The translations under genes and the position numbers were made by a program. The notes under the pieces are model-generated. The model did no database searches and was not told the DNA's origin. It was given only the letters and a program-made list of their open reading frames with translations. Positions 26,925 to 35,412 of a stretch of DNA of 64,000 nt are shown piece after piece (the stretch's first letter is position 1; every line of letters starts with the position of its first letter). The DNA comes from an uncultured Roseburia sp. (lineage in GTDB: Bacteria > Bacillota_A > Clostridia > Lachnospirales > Lachnospiraceae). The stretch covers positions 104,529-168,528 of the forward strand of contig USRX01000003.1 of the NCBI GenBank assembly GCA_900557275.1. The letters are read 5' to 3'.

Positions 26925-28016
26925 TTACACACTGTAAGAATGTCGCTCTATGTTATATCTTTCTCGAAAATTCTTCTTATGGGAGTACATAAGAAGAAGC
27001 AGCACACAGGATTGATGCTTCATCAGCCAAAGCTGCACACGCAGCTTCCATGATATGTCCAACTGTGTCTGCTGAAATACTTCAAGCAACCGTTTATCCG
27101 ATAAAATGTTCCCGATTTGTTCATGCGCCTCTCTCCTCGTTTTGGCGCAGGCGCACTCCATACCGATCACATTGCAGGCATAATACAGCAGATGCCAGTT
27201 CAGCTGCTGCGTAAAATCAAAGTCTTCTGTTTCCTGAAACTCTTGTCTCAGACATTGGTTCATCCGCTTATAAACGTTCCAGGCCCCCGGTCGGTATCCA
27301 GTGGTAATACTTCCCGGATTCTCATAATACTGATAGAAAAACTTCTCCTTAAGATACACAAACCGCCTCGCATGATATCCGGCCTGCGCATTGAACAGGT
27401 TATCCTCAGACCACCGGATCTCCGGTTCAAAACGCAACCCATACTGTTCCAGAAATGACCGTCGATACAGGCAGTTCCATACCTGCAACAGCGGGCCGTA
27501 GTTTAAATCTGCTCCCATCAACAGCGCGGGATACAGTGATTTTTTCAGTGCATCTCTGTCATATACGCCTGCTGCAAGAGATGTAGTAACTTCTCTGACA
27601 TCCCCATTTTTCAACATCCGTTTATGATCGCACATGACCAGATCGGCATCATGACATTCTGCCGCCTCCACAAGTTCCATGTACATGGCAGGTTCCACCC
27701 GGTCGTCACTGTCCACAAATCCCACATAACGCCCGGCTGCTTCCCGCAATCCTGCATTCCGTGCACAGCTCAGCCCGCCATTTTCCTGATGAATGACGCG
27801 GATGCGTCCATCCTCCTGCCTCAGCTGTTCACAGATTTCCCCGCTGCCGTCCGTGCTTCCATCATCCACCAGCAGAATCTCCAGATTTTTCCATGTCTGC
27901 TTCAAAAGACTGTATACACAACGGCACAGATATGGCTTTGTCTGATACACCGGGACAATGATCGTAATCAGCGGTTCATATACTCCCGAAATTTCTCCAG
28001 TTTTTTTCTCGTCCAA
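26925..28016 (-). CDS. Family 2 glycosyltransferase with TTG start
   Basis: 363 residues: ITIIVPVYQTKPYLCRCV, ILLVDDGSTDGSG, and VGFVDSDDRV. The start is TTG at 28016, with GGAG and an 8-base spacing ahead of it, inside the end of the upstream GT32 gene (49-bp overlap in another frame). This suggests coupled translation. Part of the tandem GT2 set. Confidence 0.9.
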   Translation of the reverse strand: MDEKKTGEISGVYEPLITIIVPVYQTKPYLCRCVYSLLKQTWKNLEILLVDDGSTDGSGEICEQLRQEDGRIRVIHQENGGLSCARNAGLREAAGRYVGFVDSDDRVEPAMYMELVEAAECHDADLVMCDHKRMLKNGDVREVTTSLAAGVYDRDALKKSLYPALLMGADLNYGPLLQVWNCLYRRSFLEQYGLRFEPEIRWSEDNLFNAQAGYHARRFVYLKEKFFYQYYENPGSITTGYRPGAWNVYKRMNQCLRQEFQETEDFDFTQQLNWHLLYYACNVIGMECACAKTRREAHEQIGNILSDKRLLEVFQQTQLDISWKLRVQLWLMKHQSCVLLLLMYSHKKNFRERYNIERHSYSV

Positions 28017-28708
28017 TCCATTTTCTCCTTTCCAAGCAATGGACCTGCCACCTGTTTGATCCCTTTTCGGATCTTCACATTTCCTGGCAGCCAGGATACG
28101 GCAAACAGATGCTCACAGATCGTGCGCTCCGTATTGTGGTGCAGGCAATTCGCATAATCATAGGGTGAAAAATATTCCTGGGGATATACCGTGATGCCAT
28201 CCGAAAGTTCCTGATATTCATCCTTTCGCTGCAATCCTCGTTTTTCCAGCATCCGGGTCAGTTTCTCCACATTTGTCCCTGGTATCGGTTCCCCGTTTTC
28301 GTCATAAAATGCCAGATTCTCATACAGCAGCAGAAACTGCTTCATCAGCGGATGTTTCGGTTCGCATGCCATAAAACTGGTGGCTACATATAACTCCTCT
28401 TCAAATCCAATCACACAACGATGAGATAAGATACTGTCAAAGTTCTGATATACTTTTACATCCGTATCCAGATAGATCCCGCCGTAATGAAAAAGCGCAT
28501 GCACCCTTGCCACATCACTGACAAATGCGTATTTTCCTGCCCGGTATGCAGCGGAAGTATAGGGAAGGCTGTAGACATCAAAATTCTGCTCATTCCATTC
28601 CCGGATTTCATAATCCGGCAGTAATTTTTTCCATGACTCTATCTGGCGTCTTATTTTTCCCGATTTATCACTGCCAAACCAGCAATAATGTATGATCTTC
28701 GGTATCAT
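27968..28708 (-). CDS. Family 32 (OCH1-like) glycosyltransferase
   Basis: 246 residues from the ATG at 28708 (AAAGGAG with good spacing). Opens with MIPKIIHYCWFG, then YAFVSDVARVHALFHYGGIYLDTDV, which holds the DxD metal site of GT32 enzymes. It transfers a sugar (donor unknown) in repeat-unit assembly. Confidence 0.9.
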   Translation of the reverse strand: MIPKIIHYCWFGSDKSGKIRRQIESWKKLLPDYEIREWNEQNFDVYSLPYTSAAYRAGKYAFVSDVARVHALFHYGGIYLDTDVKVYQNFDSILSHRCVIGFEEELYVATSFMACEPKHPLMKQFLLLYENLAFYDENGEPIPGTNVEKLTRMLEKRGLQRKDEYQELSDGITVYPQEYFSPYDYANCLHHNTERTICEHLFAVSWLPGNVKIRKGIKQVAGPLLGKEKMDWTRKKLEKFREYMNR

Positions 28709-28739
28709 GACGTACTCCTTTCCCGTCAAAATAATGGTA

Positions 28740-29984
28740 TTATCTATCTGTATCCATCCAATGATAGATTTTTTTAATCTCTTCCATACCGGCATAAGAT
28801 TGCTTCCGGGTATTTGCGATCAGCATCTCCCGCAGGCGATCGTCCTGCAAAATCTCGGCCATTGCCTGACTGCACGCTTTCGTCTCCAGTGGGACGATCA
28901 CTCCGTCATACCCATTTACAAGCTGACTTTCCGCCGTAGGATATTCCGTGATGATCACAGGCTTATGCAGTGCCTGCGCTTCCCGCACTGCTACAGATTT
29001 TCCCTCATATCGGGACGGCTGCACATACCAGTCACAGGCAGCCAGATACGGATACGGATTTACTTTTTTCCCAAACAGAATCACGGATTTTTCCACATGC
29101 TGTTCCCGGATTTTCTGACGGATCAACATTTCGTCGCTTCCATACCCGATGAGATACCAGATGATCTGTATGCCCTGTTCCTGTATGCGCCTGCACAGTT
29201 CCGGAATAGACTCAAAATTCTTTGCCTTGCAAAAACGTCCGATGGATAACAGTACCCATGTTTTTTCAGATTGTTCTGAAAGGTTTTGATTCAAAAAATC
29301 CATATACTCTGACGTATCAGCCGCCTGTTTATAGATCAGTTCCACAGGAAGAAGATTTTCCACACATTCCGTCTTTTTCTGTAACCGTGGAAACCGCTGT
29401 GCAAATGCCTTTTCACACTCCGGGGAAACGGCAGCGATCCGGTCATAGGCATCCCACATCGCTTCTTCCGCATCTTCTATCTGCACTGCCGAATAATCAG
29501 TATGTACCCAGGCCGCTTTCTGCTTTGCACGAACCTTATCAGCCACAAAATAATGGGGTGTCAGAAAACTGATGGCAAGATCATATTCTGTCTCCGATGA
29601 AATCAATGGCATCCATTTCCTTGTGTATCTGTGACTTTCATGCAATTTTACCTGACTGCAATCTCCGCCATGTTTTTTCTGGTAATGACGTGCCACAAGT
29701 TTTCCACGAACTCTTGCAACAGCCAACAGGAAATGCCCCTGACAAAGTACTTCTGTGACAGGACGCGCCAGCTGCGCATATGCTTTGAGTTCCGGCAAAA
29801 GCGTTACCTCTTTTGGAATCTGTGAAAGCAGTTCCCCCTCATGTCGAAATAGAAATAATGACACATCATACCGGCTGTGATCCATTCCGTATAACAGCCC
29901 CAACAGAGAACGTTCCACCCCTCCGGGATGCATAAAATGTGATACGATCAAAATTTTCTTTTTATACTTCTCCTGTTTTTCCAT
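28740..29984 (-). CDS. Family 4 glycosyltransferase (GT-B)
   Basis: 414 residues. N-terminal ILIVSHFMHPGGVERSL and C-terminal SIGRFCKAKNFESI, then the donor-binding EX7E-type region VQPSRYEGKSVAVREAQAL. It is part of the glycan operon. It overlaps the end of the GT2 gene by 37 bp. Confidence 0.9.
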   Translation of the reverse strand: MEKQEKYKKKILIVSHFMHPGGVERSLLGLLYGMDHSRYDVSLFLFRHEGELLSQIPKEVTLLPELKAYAQLARPVTEVLCQGHFLLAVARVRGKLVARHYQKKHGGDCSQVKLHESHRYTRKWMPLISSETEYDLAISFLTPHYFVADKVRAKQKAAWVHTDYSAVQIEDAEEAMWDAYDRIAAVSPECEKAFAQRFPRLQKKTECVENLLPVELIYKQAADTSEYMDFLNQNLSEQSEKTWVLLSIGRFCKAKNFESIPELCRRIQEQGIQIIWYLIGYGSDEMLIRQKIREQHVEKSVILFGKKVNPYPYLAACDWYVQPSRYEGKSVAVREAQALHKPVIITEYPTAESQLVNGYDGVIVPLETKACSQAMAEILQDDRLREMLIANTRKQSYAGMEEIKKIYHWMDTDR

Positions 29985-30868
29985 AAGATATACAACTCCT
30001 CCAGCATCCCCGGAATCGTACAGAGTAACGTCAATAGCCTCCTCGGCGATTCCTTTACATACTGTGGATCATGTGCCATCCGGCTGTTGGCGCAATAATG
30101 GATCGTATCCATCAAAAGCCGTTTTCTGCTGGTTGGAAAGGTCATGGCTGTTTTTCGGAGACAGGCAAATCCTCTGGGGTTCTCTGCGTATTGTTTCCAC
30201 ATGGAATGTGTCGATCCATCGGGCTGATAGTCCACTTCACAGAGCACATGATCCAGAACTGCCAGTTTATAATACTGATCCACAAGTATATATTTGTACG
30301 CCAGCCCCATATAATGTTCCCCCGGAAATACTGGATACGGTGGCACGCTTCGCATTACATCGGTACGGTAGACCAGCTTTTTATCCCCGGTCCCCCCGGC
30401 GGCATAATAACCGCCCAGTGTCGTCTCTGTCAGTCCCGGCGGGAAGCCTTTTCCAATAACTTTTCCAGTGTGCATCTCACAATCCAGACCGATCAGCCCT
30501 GCATACCCGTTTTCTTTTACTGTTTTCCATGCAATCCAAATCTGCTCCACTGCATCCGCGCACAACCGGTCATCGGAATCCAGACACAGGTTCAGTTCCG
30601 TCTTAATCGCCTCATAGGCAGTGTTGTGCGCTACATGCATCCCGCCATTTTCCTGATAGATATATCGGATTTCAAAGTCGGTTGTCGTTTTGATCCACTG
30701 TTTAACCAACGCCTTCGTGTTATCCGTGGAACCATCATCTACCACCAGCCATACAAATGCCTTACAACTCTGGGCATAAAGACTTTCATACACTCTCAGA
30801 AGCGTATGCGCCCGGTTATAGGTGGGGGTAAAAATCGTCAAAAACTGCTTCATTCTATTATTTTCCAT
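29948..30868 (-). CDS. Family 2 glycosyltransferase
   Basis: 306 residues: LTIFTPTYNRAHTLLRVY, WLVVDDGSTDNT, and LCLDSDDRLC. It belongs to a GT2 group distinct from the tandem trio (FTPTYNRA start). ATGs at 30868 and 30853 are both plausible. Confidence 0.9.
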   Translation of the reverse strand: MENNRMKQFLTIFTPTYNRAHTLLRVYESLYAQSCKAFVWLVVDDGSTDNTKALVKQWIKTTTDFEIRYIYQENGGMHVAHNTAYEAIKTELNLCLDSDDRLCADAVEQIWIAWKTVKENGYAGLIGLDCEMHTGKVIGKGFPPGLTETTLGGYYAAGGTGDKKLVYRTDVMRSVPPYPVFPGEHYMGLAYKYILVDQYYKLAVLDHVLCEVDYQPDGSTHSMWKQYAENPRGFACLRKTAMTFPTSRKRLLMDTIHYCANSRMAHDPQYVKESPRRLLTLLCTIPGMLEELYILWKNRRSIKRKF

Positions 30869-30914
30869 TCCATACTAATATCCATTCTGTCAGTTCTCCC
30901 GGCAACACAAATAT

Positions 30915-32135
30915 CTATGGAAATATATTTTCCATACCCTCTTTTGCCATATCATTACGCTTCTCAACATCAATTTCCAACGGCCAGTGTTTCTGATAAA
31001 ACTGCTCCATTCTCTGCGCCGCTTCCTGAATCCCGTATCCGGCTGCTGCGATTTTCTGTGCATATGCTTCCCTGCCGTTCCCTGTTTCTTTTTCCTTTCC
31101 TTCTGTCCCTTCCCAATCCGGTCTCTTCTCTGGTTGTTCCAACGAACAATCCAAAACTTTCAAAATATGCTCCGCCCACTTTTCCGGCGATTCCTCCAGA
31201 CTACAGACCTCCACCAGTTCCTCCTCCAGAATGCATTCCGGCGAAATGCGGTCAGACATCAGACATGGCAGACCTGTCGCCTGCGCTTCTACAATAGTTA
31301 CCGGAAATCCTTCATAGAGAGACGGAAATACCATAAGATCCATGCCCTGAAGCAAACGATACACATCCGGCCGGTTTCCGGTAAAGACTACTTCGTTTTC
31401 CAGACCGGCTTTCCAAACGTTACGGACGATTTTCTCCCGCCCCTCTCCATCTCCCACAAGCAGAAGTCTGGCATTTGGTTCCCTTTTTCTCACTTCTTCA
31501 AATACTTTTATGAGAAATCCATGATTTTTTGCCGGATGAAACCGCCCCACATGCCCCAACACTTTGCAGCCTTCCAAATGCAGTTCTTGCCGGATCTTCT
31601 GTGCCTCCGCTTTGCAATAATGAAACAATTCCAGATCAATGGCATTTGGCATTATCCCATATGCATGCCCGGAAAACATCCAGTCACCGGCAGCCGTTCC
31701 ACAGGCAAGCAAATCTGTGGCATACTCCGGTATCCGTCGCTTACAATACAGGCGCAACAGATACTTCAGATCTTTCCGGGCGCCTGCACTGTGACTGTGG
31801 GCAATCCGAACCGGCACACCAGCATCTTTTGCGCATTTCAGTACAACAGCGCTGAAACAATCCAGATGCACATGAATTATCTGATACTCTGAATGTTCCC
31901 GAAAAAAACGTTTTAACTCCTGTCGGTAAGCAATGCTCCAGGGACACAGCCGGGAAACATGCCAGATACGGCCTCCCAGTTTCCGGATCTCCCTGTCATA
32001 GTTAGTTTCAAATGATCGATGCTCCAGAAAATCAAACTGCACCTTCTCCCTGTCCATGAAACGATCATAATTCATAAGCATTGTTTCCAGACCGCCCCGC
32101 CCCATATAAGTAACGATATGTAATATACGGATCAT
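30915..32135 (-). CDS. Family 4 glycosyltransferase (GT-B)
   Basis: 406 residues. MIRILHIVTYMGRGGLETML, HIHVHLDC-like acceptor region (IIHVHLDCFSAVVLKCA), HVGRFHPAKNH, and FPSLYEGFPVTIVEAQATG with the donor-site glutamates. The C-terminus is unusually long and charged. GGAGAAAGGAT precedes the start. Confidence 0.9.
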   Translation of the reverse strand: MIRILHIVTYMGRGGLETMLMNYDRFMDREKVQFDFLEHRSFETNYDREIRKLGGRIWHVSRLCPWSIAYRQELKRFFREHSEYQIIHVHLDCFSAVVLKCAKDAGVPVRIAHSHSAGARKDLKYLLRLYCKRRIPEYATDLLACGTAAGDWMFSGHAYGIMPNAIDLELFHYCKAEAQKIRQELHLEGCKVLGHVGRFHPAKNHGFLIKVFEEVRKREPNARLLLVGDGEGREKIVRNVWKAGLENEVVFTGNRPDVYRLLQGMDLMVFPSLYEGFPVTIVEAQATGLPCLMSDRISPECILEEELVEVCSLEESPEKWAEHILKVLDCSLEQPEKRPDWEGTEGKEKETGNGREAYAQKIAAAGYGIQEAAQRMEQFYQKHWPLEIDVEKRNDMAKEGMENIFP

Positions 32136-32291
32136 ATCCTTTCTCCTGCTATAATATATTCATGGTTAATGACCTTGTAATCAGTAAAACATTACCCATC
32201 TTGCTTCTTATGCTGTCAGAAAATCTGAAGCAATTAAATTTCTGTTCCTCCAGATTTTCTTATCTGCCCTGTCACATAATCATGGGAGCAA

Positions 32292-33395
32292 TCAATTACC
32301 AGCCGTCAGCATCCGAATACTATATGCATAAAATCCCAGATATCCAACGATCAGACACACATACAGCATCTTTGCCGACTTTTCTGAAAAAATATGTTCG
32401 ATTTCCCAGGGCAGCAAAATATAGCTATACAGAGAAAAATACACTGGCAGCCTTCCGATAAAGATCCCACTGGTAAACATGGAGATCAGATAAAAACCGG
32501 TCGCTGCCACTGACATATTCGTACACAGGTTGATGACCGGATCATCCGCTTCCCGGATCTGGCGGATGCCAATAACTGACAGAACCGCAGGCATCGCATA
32601 GACTGCCACGCGCAGCGGGTTTGTCCCGTCATCCTCCAGCATCTTCCAGTCGCTGACCACATTTTTATAAGAAGTATCCTGCAGAAACACATCCAATATG
32701 CCCGTAAACTGCCCCGCAAAAACCACGAGTAACATGACCACCGCCATAAAAAAAATGGTCTTCCGGTTCCACGCCTTTCCCTGTGCCAGAAACAAAAATG
32801 GCAGTACCAAAAGCGCGCTTCCATGAAATGCTGCCGCAAGCAGCACCAACAAAATTACAACGATATATCTGCGTCTCAGCAAAAGTCCCATACATGCAAA
32901 CGTGATCGCAACAGCGGTAAACTGCCGGATACCGTTAAACATCCATGAAATATAATCTGTAGATGCCAGAAATAAAAACATAGACAACACATACCGGGTG
33001 GAATATTTCCGATAGACCAGTGCAAGTATTCCCCCCTGCAAGATGGCAAGGATGCAAAAATAGATTTTTACATTCTGCGTGATCAGACTGTGGATCAGCG
33101 CAGAACAGAAATAAAATCCCCAGTCCTTAGATACACTGCTCATATAACTTCCAATGTCATGCAGCGTATTCGGCATGTCTTCAAACATCATGACATAGGA
33201 GCCGGTATCCCCCACCTCTCCCCGTACTGTCGTCATCCAGATCAGGGGAAGGACAGCTGCCAGCGCCCAGACCGGATGATAACGCAATGCATACCGGTCT
33301 GCCACCCGAACGGTTCTCTGCATGCCTTCCATTTTTACTGACAGACCCCCGAAAAACAGCATCCACACAAGAATGCCCCAATATGACAGTTTCAT
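32292..33395 (-). CDS. EpsG-type polysaccharide polymerase
   Basis: 367 residues, about 9-10 membrane segments. EpsG-family features are VGDTGSYVMMFEDMP after the second helix and the FNGIRQFTAVAITFACMGL stretch. This is the likely Wzy-equivalent that joins repeat units outside the membrane. It shares a 4-bp ATGA overlap with the GT4 gene that precedes it in the transcript. Confidence 0.85.
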   Translation of the reverse strand: MKLSYWGILVWMLFFGGLSVKMEGMQRTVRVADRYALRYHPVWALAAVLPLIWMTTVRGEVGDTGSYVMMFEDMPNTLHDIGSYMSSVSKDWGFYFCSALIHSLITQNVKIYFCILAILQGGILALVYRKYSTRYVLSMFLFLASTDYISWMFNGIRQFTAVAITFACMGLLLRRRYIVVILLVLLAAAFHGSALLVLPFLFLAQGKAWNRKTIFFMAVVMLLVVFAGQFTGILDVFLQDTSYKNVVSDWKMLEDDGTNPLRVAVYAMPAVLSVIGIRQIREADDPVINLCTNMSVAATGFYLISMFTSGIFIGRLPVYFSLYSYILLPWEIEHIFSEKSAKMLYVCLIVGYLGFYAYSIRMLTAGN

Positions 33396-34471
33396 ATGCC
33401 CAGTTCCTGCAGTGTCTCTCTGACGACCTTCGTTCTGGAAAATTCCCGTTTCATTTTTTCGTGTCCCGCCTTTCCCATGGCTGCACGTTTTTCCGGTGGA
33501 GTCTCCAACATCTGACGCATCTTCTGATACAGGCTTTCTGCATCCACTGCCCGCACCAGCAGACCGCTTACCTCCGACTCAACCGCTTCCCTGCATCCGG
33601 GAATATCACTGGTAATGACCGGTCTTCCCATGGCGGATGCCTCCAGCAGCACATTGCTCATCCCCTCATGGTAACTTGGCAGCAGCACACAGTCCGCATG
33701 CTGATAAAAAGGTCTTGGATCACTCTGAAATCCATGAAAGACCACAATCTGTTCTTTTTCCATTTCTTCCACCTGTTCCTCATATCCTTCCTCAAAAAAT
33801 CCCACCAGATCCAGTACAAAAGAAGCATTCTCCGCTTTCAGCCGCCGAACTGCCGCAAACAATTCGTCAATGCCTTTTTCCTTCATGATCCTCCCCAGAT
33901 ACAAAAAATGCATCGTCTGATTCTGTGGATACGGCAGCAGCGGGTATTCCTCCAGATTGATTCCCGCACCGGACAATACCTTCTCCTTTTTCTCCGGGAG
34001 TACATGCCGTTTCTGAAATTCCAGCGCATTTTCCTGATTTTCAAAAAATACGGTACGCACTTTTCGAAACGCCCTTCGATATAGCAATGTTACAAGCAGT
34101 GCCATGCCCTTTTTCTGAAATGCTGTCCCAAGCCCCTGTACGTTGGCGCAAAACGGGATCTTTTTTCTGGTGCATAGCAATCCTCCATAAATATTTGGCT
34201 TGACAGAATAGGTAAGCACAAGATCCGGCTGTTCTGCTTCCAGTATCCTGCGATACAGCCCCAGAAGCCGCACTTCCTGCAAAGGATTTTTCCCCCGCCG
34301 TTCCATCTCCGTCTGCCAACACCGCAGCCCCATCCGCTGAAAATCTTTTTCATGACCGGTAAATGGCATGCACAGCACAACTTCATGCTTCCGGCAAAGC
34401 GCCTCGATCAGTTCCCTGTGAAACCGCCAGAGCATATAGGAATGATTCGTCATGATCATAATCTTATCCAT
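33392..34471 (-). CDS. Family 4 glycosyltransferase (GT-B)
   Basis: 359 residues from the ATG at 34471, supported by AGGAG with 6-base spacing and an 8-bp overlap with the previous stop; a longer frame to 34564 lacks a ribosome site. KIMIMTNHSYMLWRFHRELI at the N-terminus, YLGRIMKEKGIDEL, and LPSYHEGMSNVLLEASAMG in the donor site. Second gene of the operon, so probably adds the second sugar. Confidence 0.88.
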   Translation of the reverse strand: MDKIMIMTNHSYMLWRFHRELIEALCRKHEVVLCMPFTGHEKDFQRMGLRCWQTEMERRGKNPLQEVRLLGLYRRILEAEQPDLVLTYSVKPNIYGGLLCTRKKIPFCANVQGLGTAFQKKGMALLVTLLYRRAFRKVRTVFFENQENALEFQKRHVLPEKKEKVLSGAGINLEEYPLLPYPQNQTMHFLYLGRIMKEKGIDELFAAVRRLKAENASFVLDLVGFFEEGYEEQVEEMEKEQIVVFHGFQSDPRPFYQHADCVLLPSYHEGMSNVLLEASAMGRPVITSDIPGCREAVESEVSGLLVRAVDAESLYQKMRQMLETPPEKRAAMGKAGHEKMKREFSRTKVVRETLQELGI

Positions 34472-35105
34472 GCATCGCTCCTGTTCCGCCTTCTGTCGCA
34501 GTTTTCTGTGAAAGGCTCCCGGTTCCGCCTTCTGCCACACCTTCCTGATGCAGGACACTTCCAAAGGTCTGCAGGAAGCATTTCAGATCCATGAAAAATC
34601 CCAGATGCTTCACATAATAGCCATCCAACGCCGCTTTCTCCGCAATCTCAAGCTCATCCCTGCCGTGAATCTGTGCCCATCCGGTCAGTCCCGGACGCAC
34701 ATCATTCGCCCCGTATCTGTCCCGCTCCTTAAGCAGGTCATACTGGTTCCAGAGAGCCGGTCTTGGACCGACCACTGTCATATCACCTCGCAAAATATTA
34801 ATCAGCTGCGGCAGTTCATCCAGCGAAGTCTTTCGTAAAAACCTGCCTGTTTTTGTCAGAAACTGTTCCGGATCTGTCAACAAATGTGTCGGCACATCCG
34901 CCGGAGTATCTGTCCGCATCGTCCGGAATTTCATGATCTCAAAGTGCTTTTTATGTATTCCCACCCGTTTTTGCCGGAAAAAGACCGGCCCCGGAGAATC
35001 CATTTTTATCGCAAGTGCAATAAGAAGAAACAGCCAGGACAGCAGTGCAAGTCCGCACACAGACAGCACCACAGCCAGCAGTCTCTTTATTACACTACAA
35101 TACAT
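34464..35105 (-). CDS. Initiating phosphoglycosyltransferase (bacterial sugar transferase)
   Basis: 213 residues, a short monotopic PGT. One N-terminal membrane helix, MDSPGPVFFRQKRVG, KFRTMRTD, SLDELPQLINILRGDMTVVGPRP and RPGLTGWAQI. It loads the first sugar phosphate on undecaprenyl phosphate. First gene of the 23-gene operon; GGAGG precedes it. The C-terminus has a repeated, low-complexity tail (EGVAEGGTGS, TEGGTGAMHG) not needed for catalysis. Confidence 0.93.
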   Translation of the reverse strand: MYCSVIKRLLAVVLSVCGLALLSWLFLLIALAIKMDSPGPVFFRQKRVGIHKKHFEIMKFRTMRTDTPADVPTHLLTDPEQFLTKTGRFLRKTSLDELPQLINILRGDMTVVGPRPALWNQYDLLKERDRYGANDVRPGLTGWAQIHGRDELEIAEKAALDGYYVKHLGFFMDLKCFLQTFGSVLHQEGVAEGGTGSLSQKTATEGGTGAMHG

Positions 35106-35175
35106 ATGTTGGTATCGCCTCCTTTTATATCTGTATATCCCACATCTTCTTTTCTGAAATCTTTCCGGTTCTGTT

Positions 35176-35205
35176 TTTGATATATCGTTTCCTTTTTATA
35201 TCAAA
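35176..35205. promoter_or_regulatory. Inverted repeat in the polysaccharide operon leader
   Basis: TTTGATATA (35176-35184) and TATATCAAA (35197-35205), perfect 9-bp arms 12 bp apart, about 70-100 bp upstream of the first gene. Could be an operator or an RNA hairpin. Confidence 0.45.
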
Positions 35206-35346
35206 CATCTGTTTCAGAAATCTTCCTTCCAAAGATTTTTATCATACAGTTCTCTTTTTTAGAAAATTTCTGTCACTTCCGGAAAAAACAGGGAACAACC
35301 GTTTGTATTTTCCCTGTTTTTTCAAAAAATGAAGAAAAAGAAAAGA

Positions 35347-35373
35347 GATTTCCCGTACAATGTACAGGAAATC
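35347..35373 (-). terminator. ABC exporter operon terminator
   Basis: GATTTCCCGTAC/GTACAGGAAATC with a 3-base loop, followed on the minus strand by TTTTCTTTTTCTTC. Lies 40 bp past the exporter stop and insulates the downstream operon. Confidence 0.85.
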
Positions 35374-35412
35374 CCTTACGAAATTTCTCTTAATTTGTCA
35401 GTAGTTAACGTT

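Larger units (their letters stand above)
35106..35412. other. Leader region of the polysaccharide operon
   Basis: 307 bp. It holds a perfect inverted repeat (35176-35205) in the operon leader and the ABC exporter terminator (35347-35373). The operon promoter must lie here, but no -35/-10 pair is convincing. Confidence 0.6.

Noticed and set aside
30071..31297. 408-codon plus-strand open frame opposite two glycosyltransferase genes
   Set aside because: Antisense to two clear genes, no recognisable domain and no start signal.
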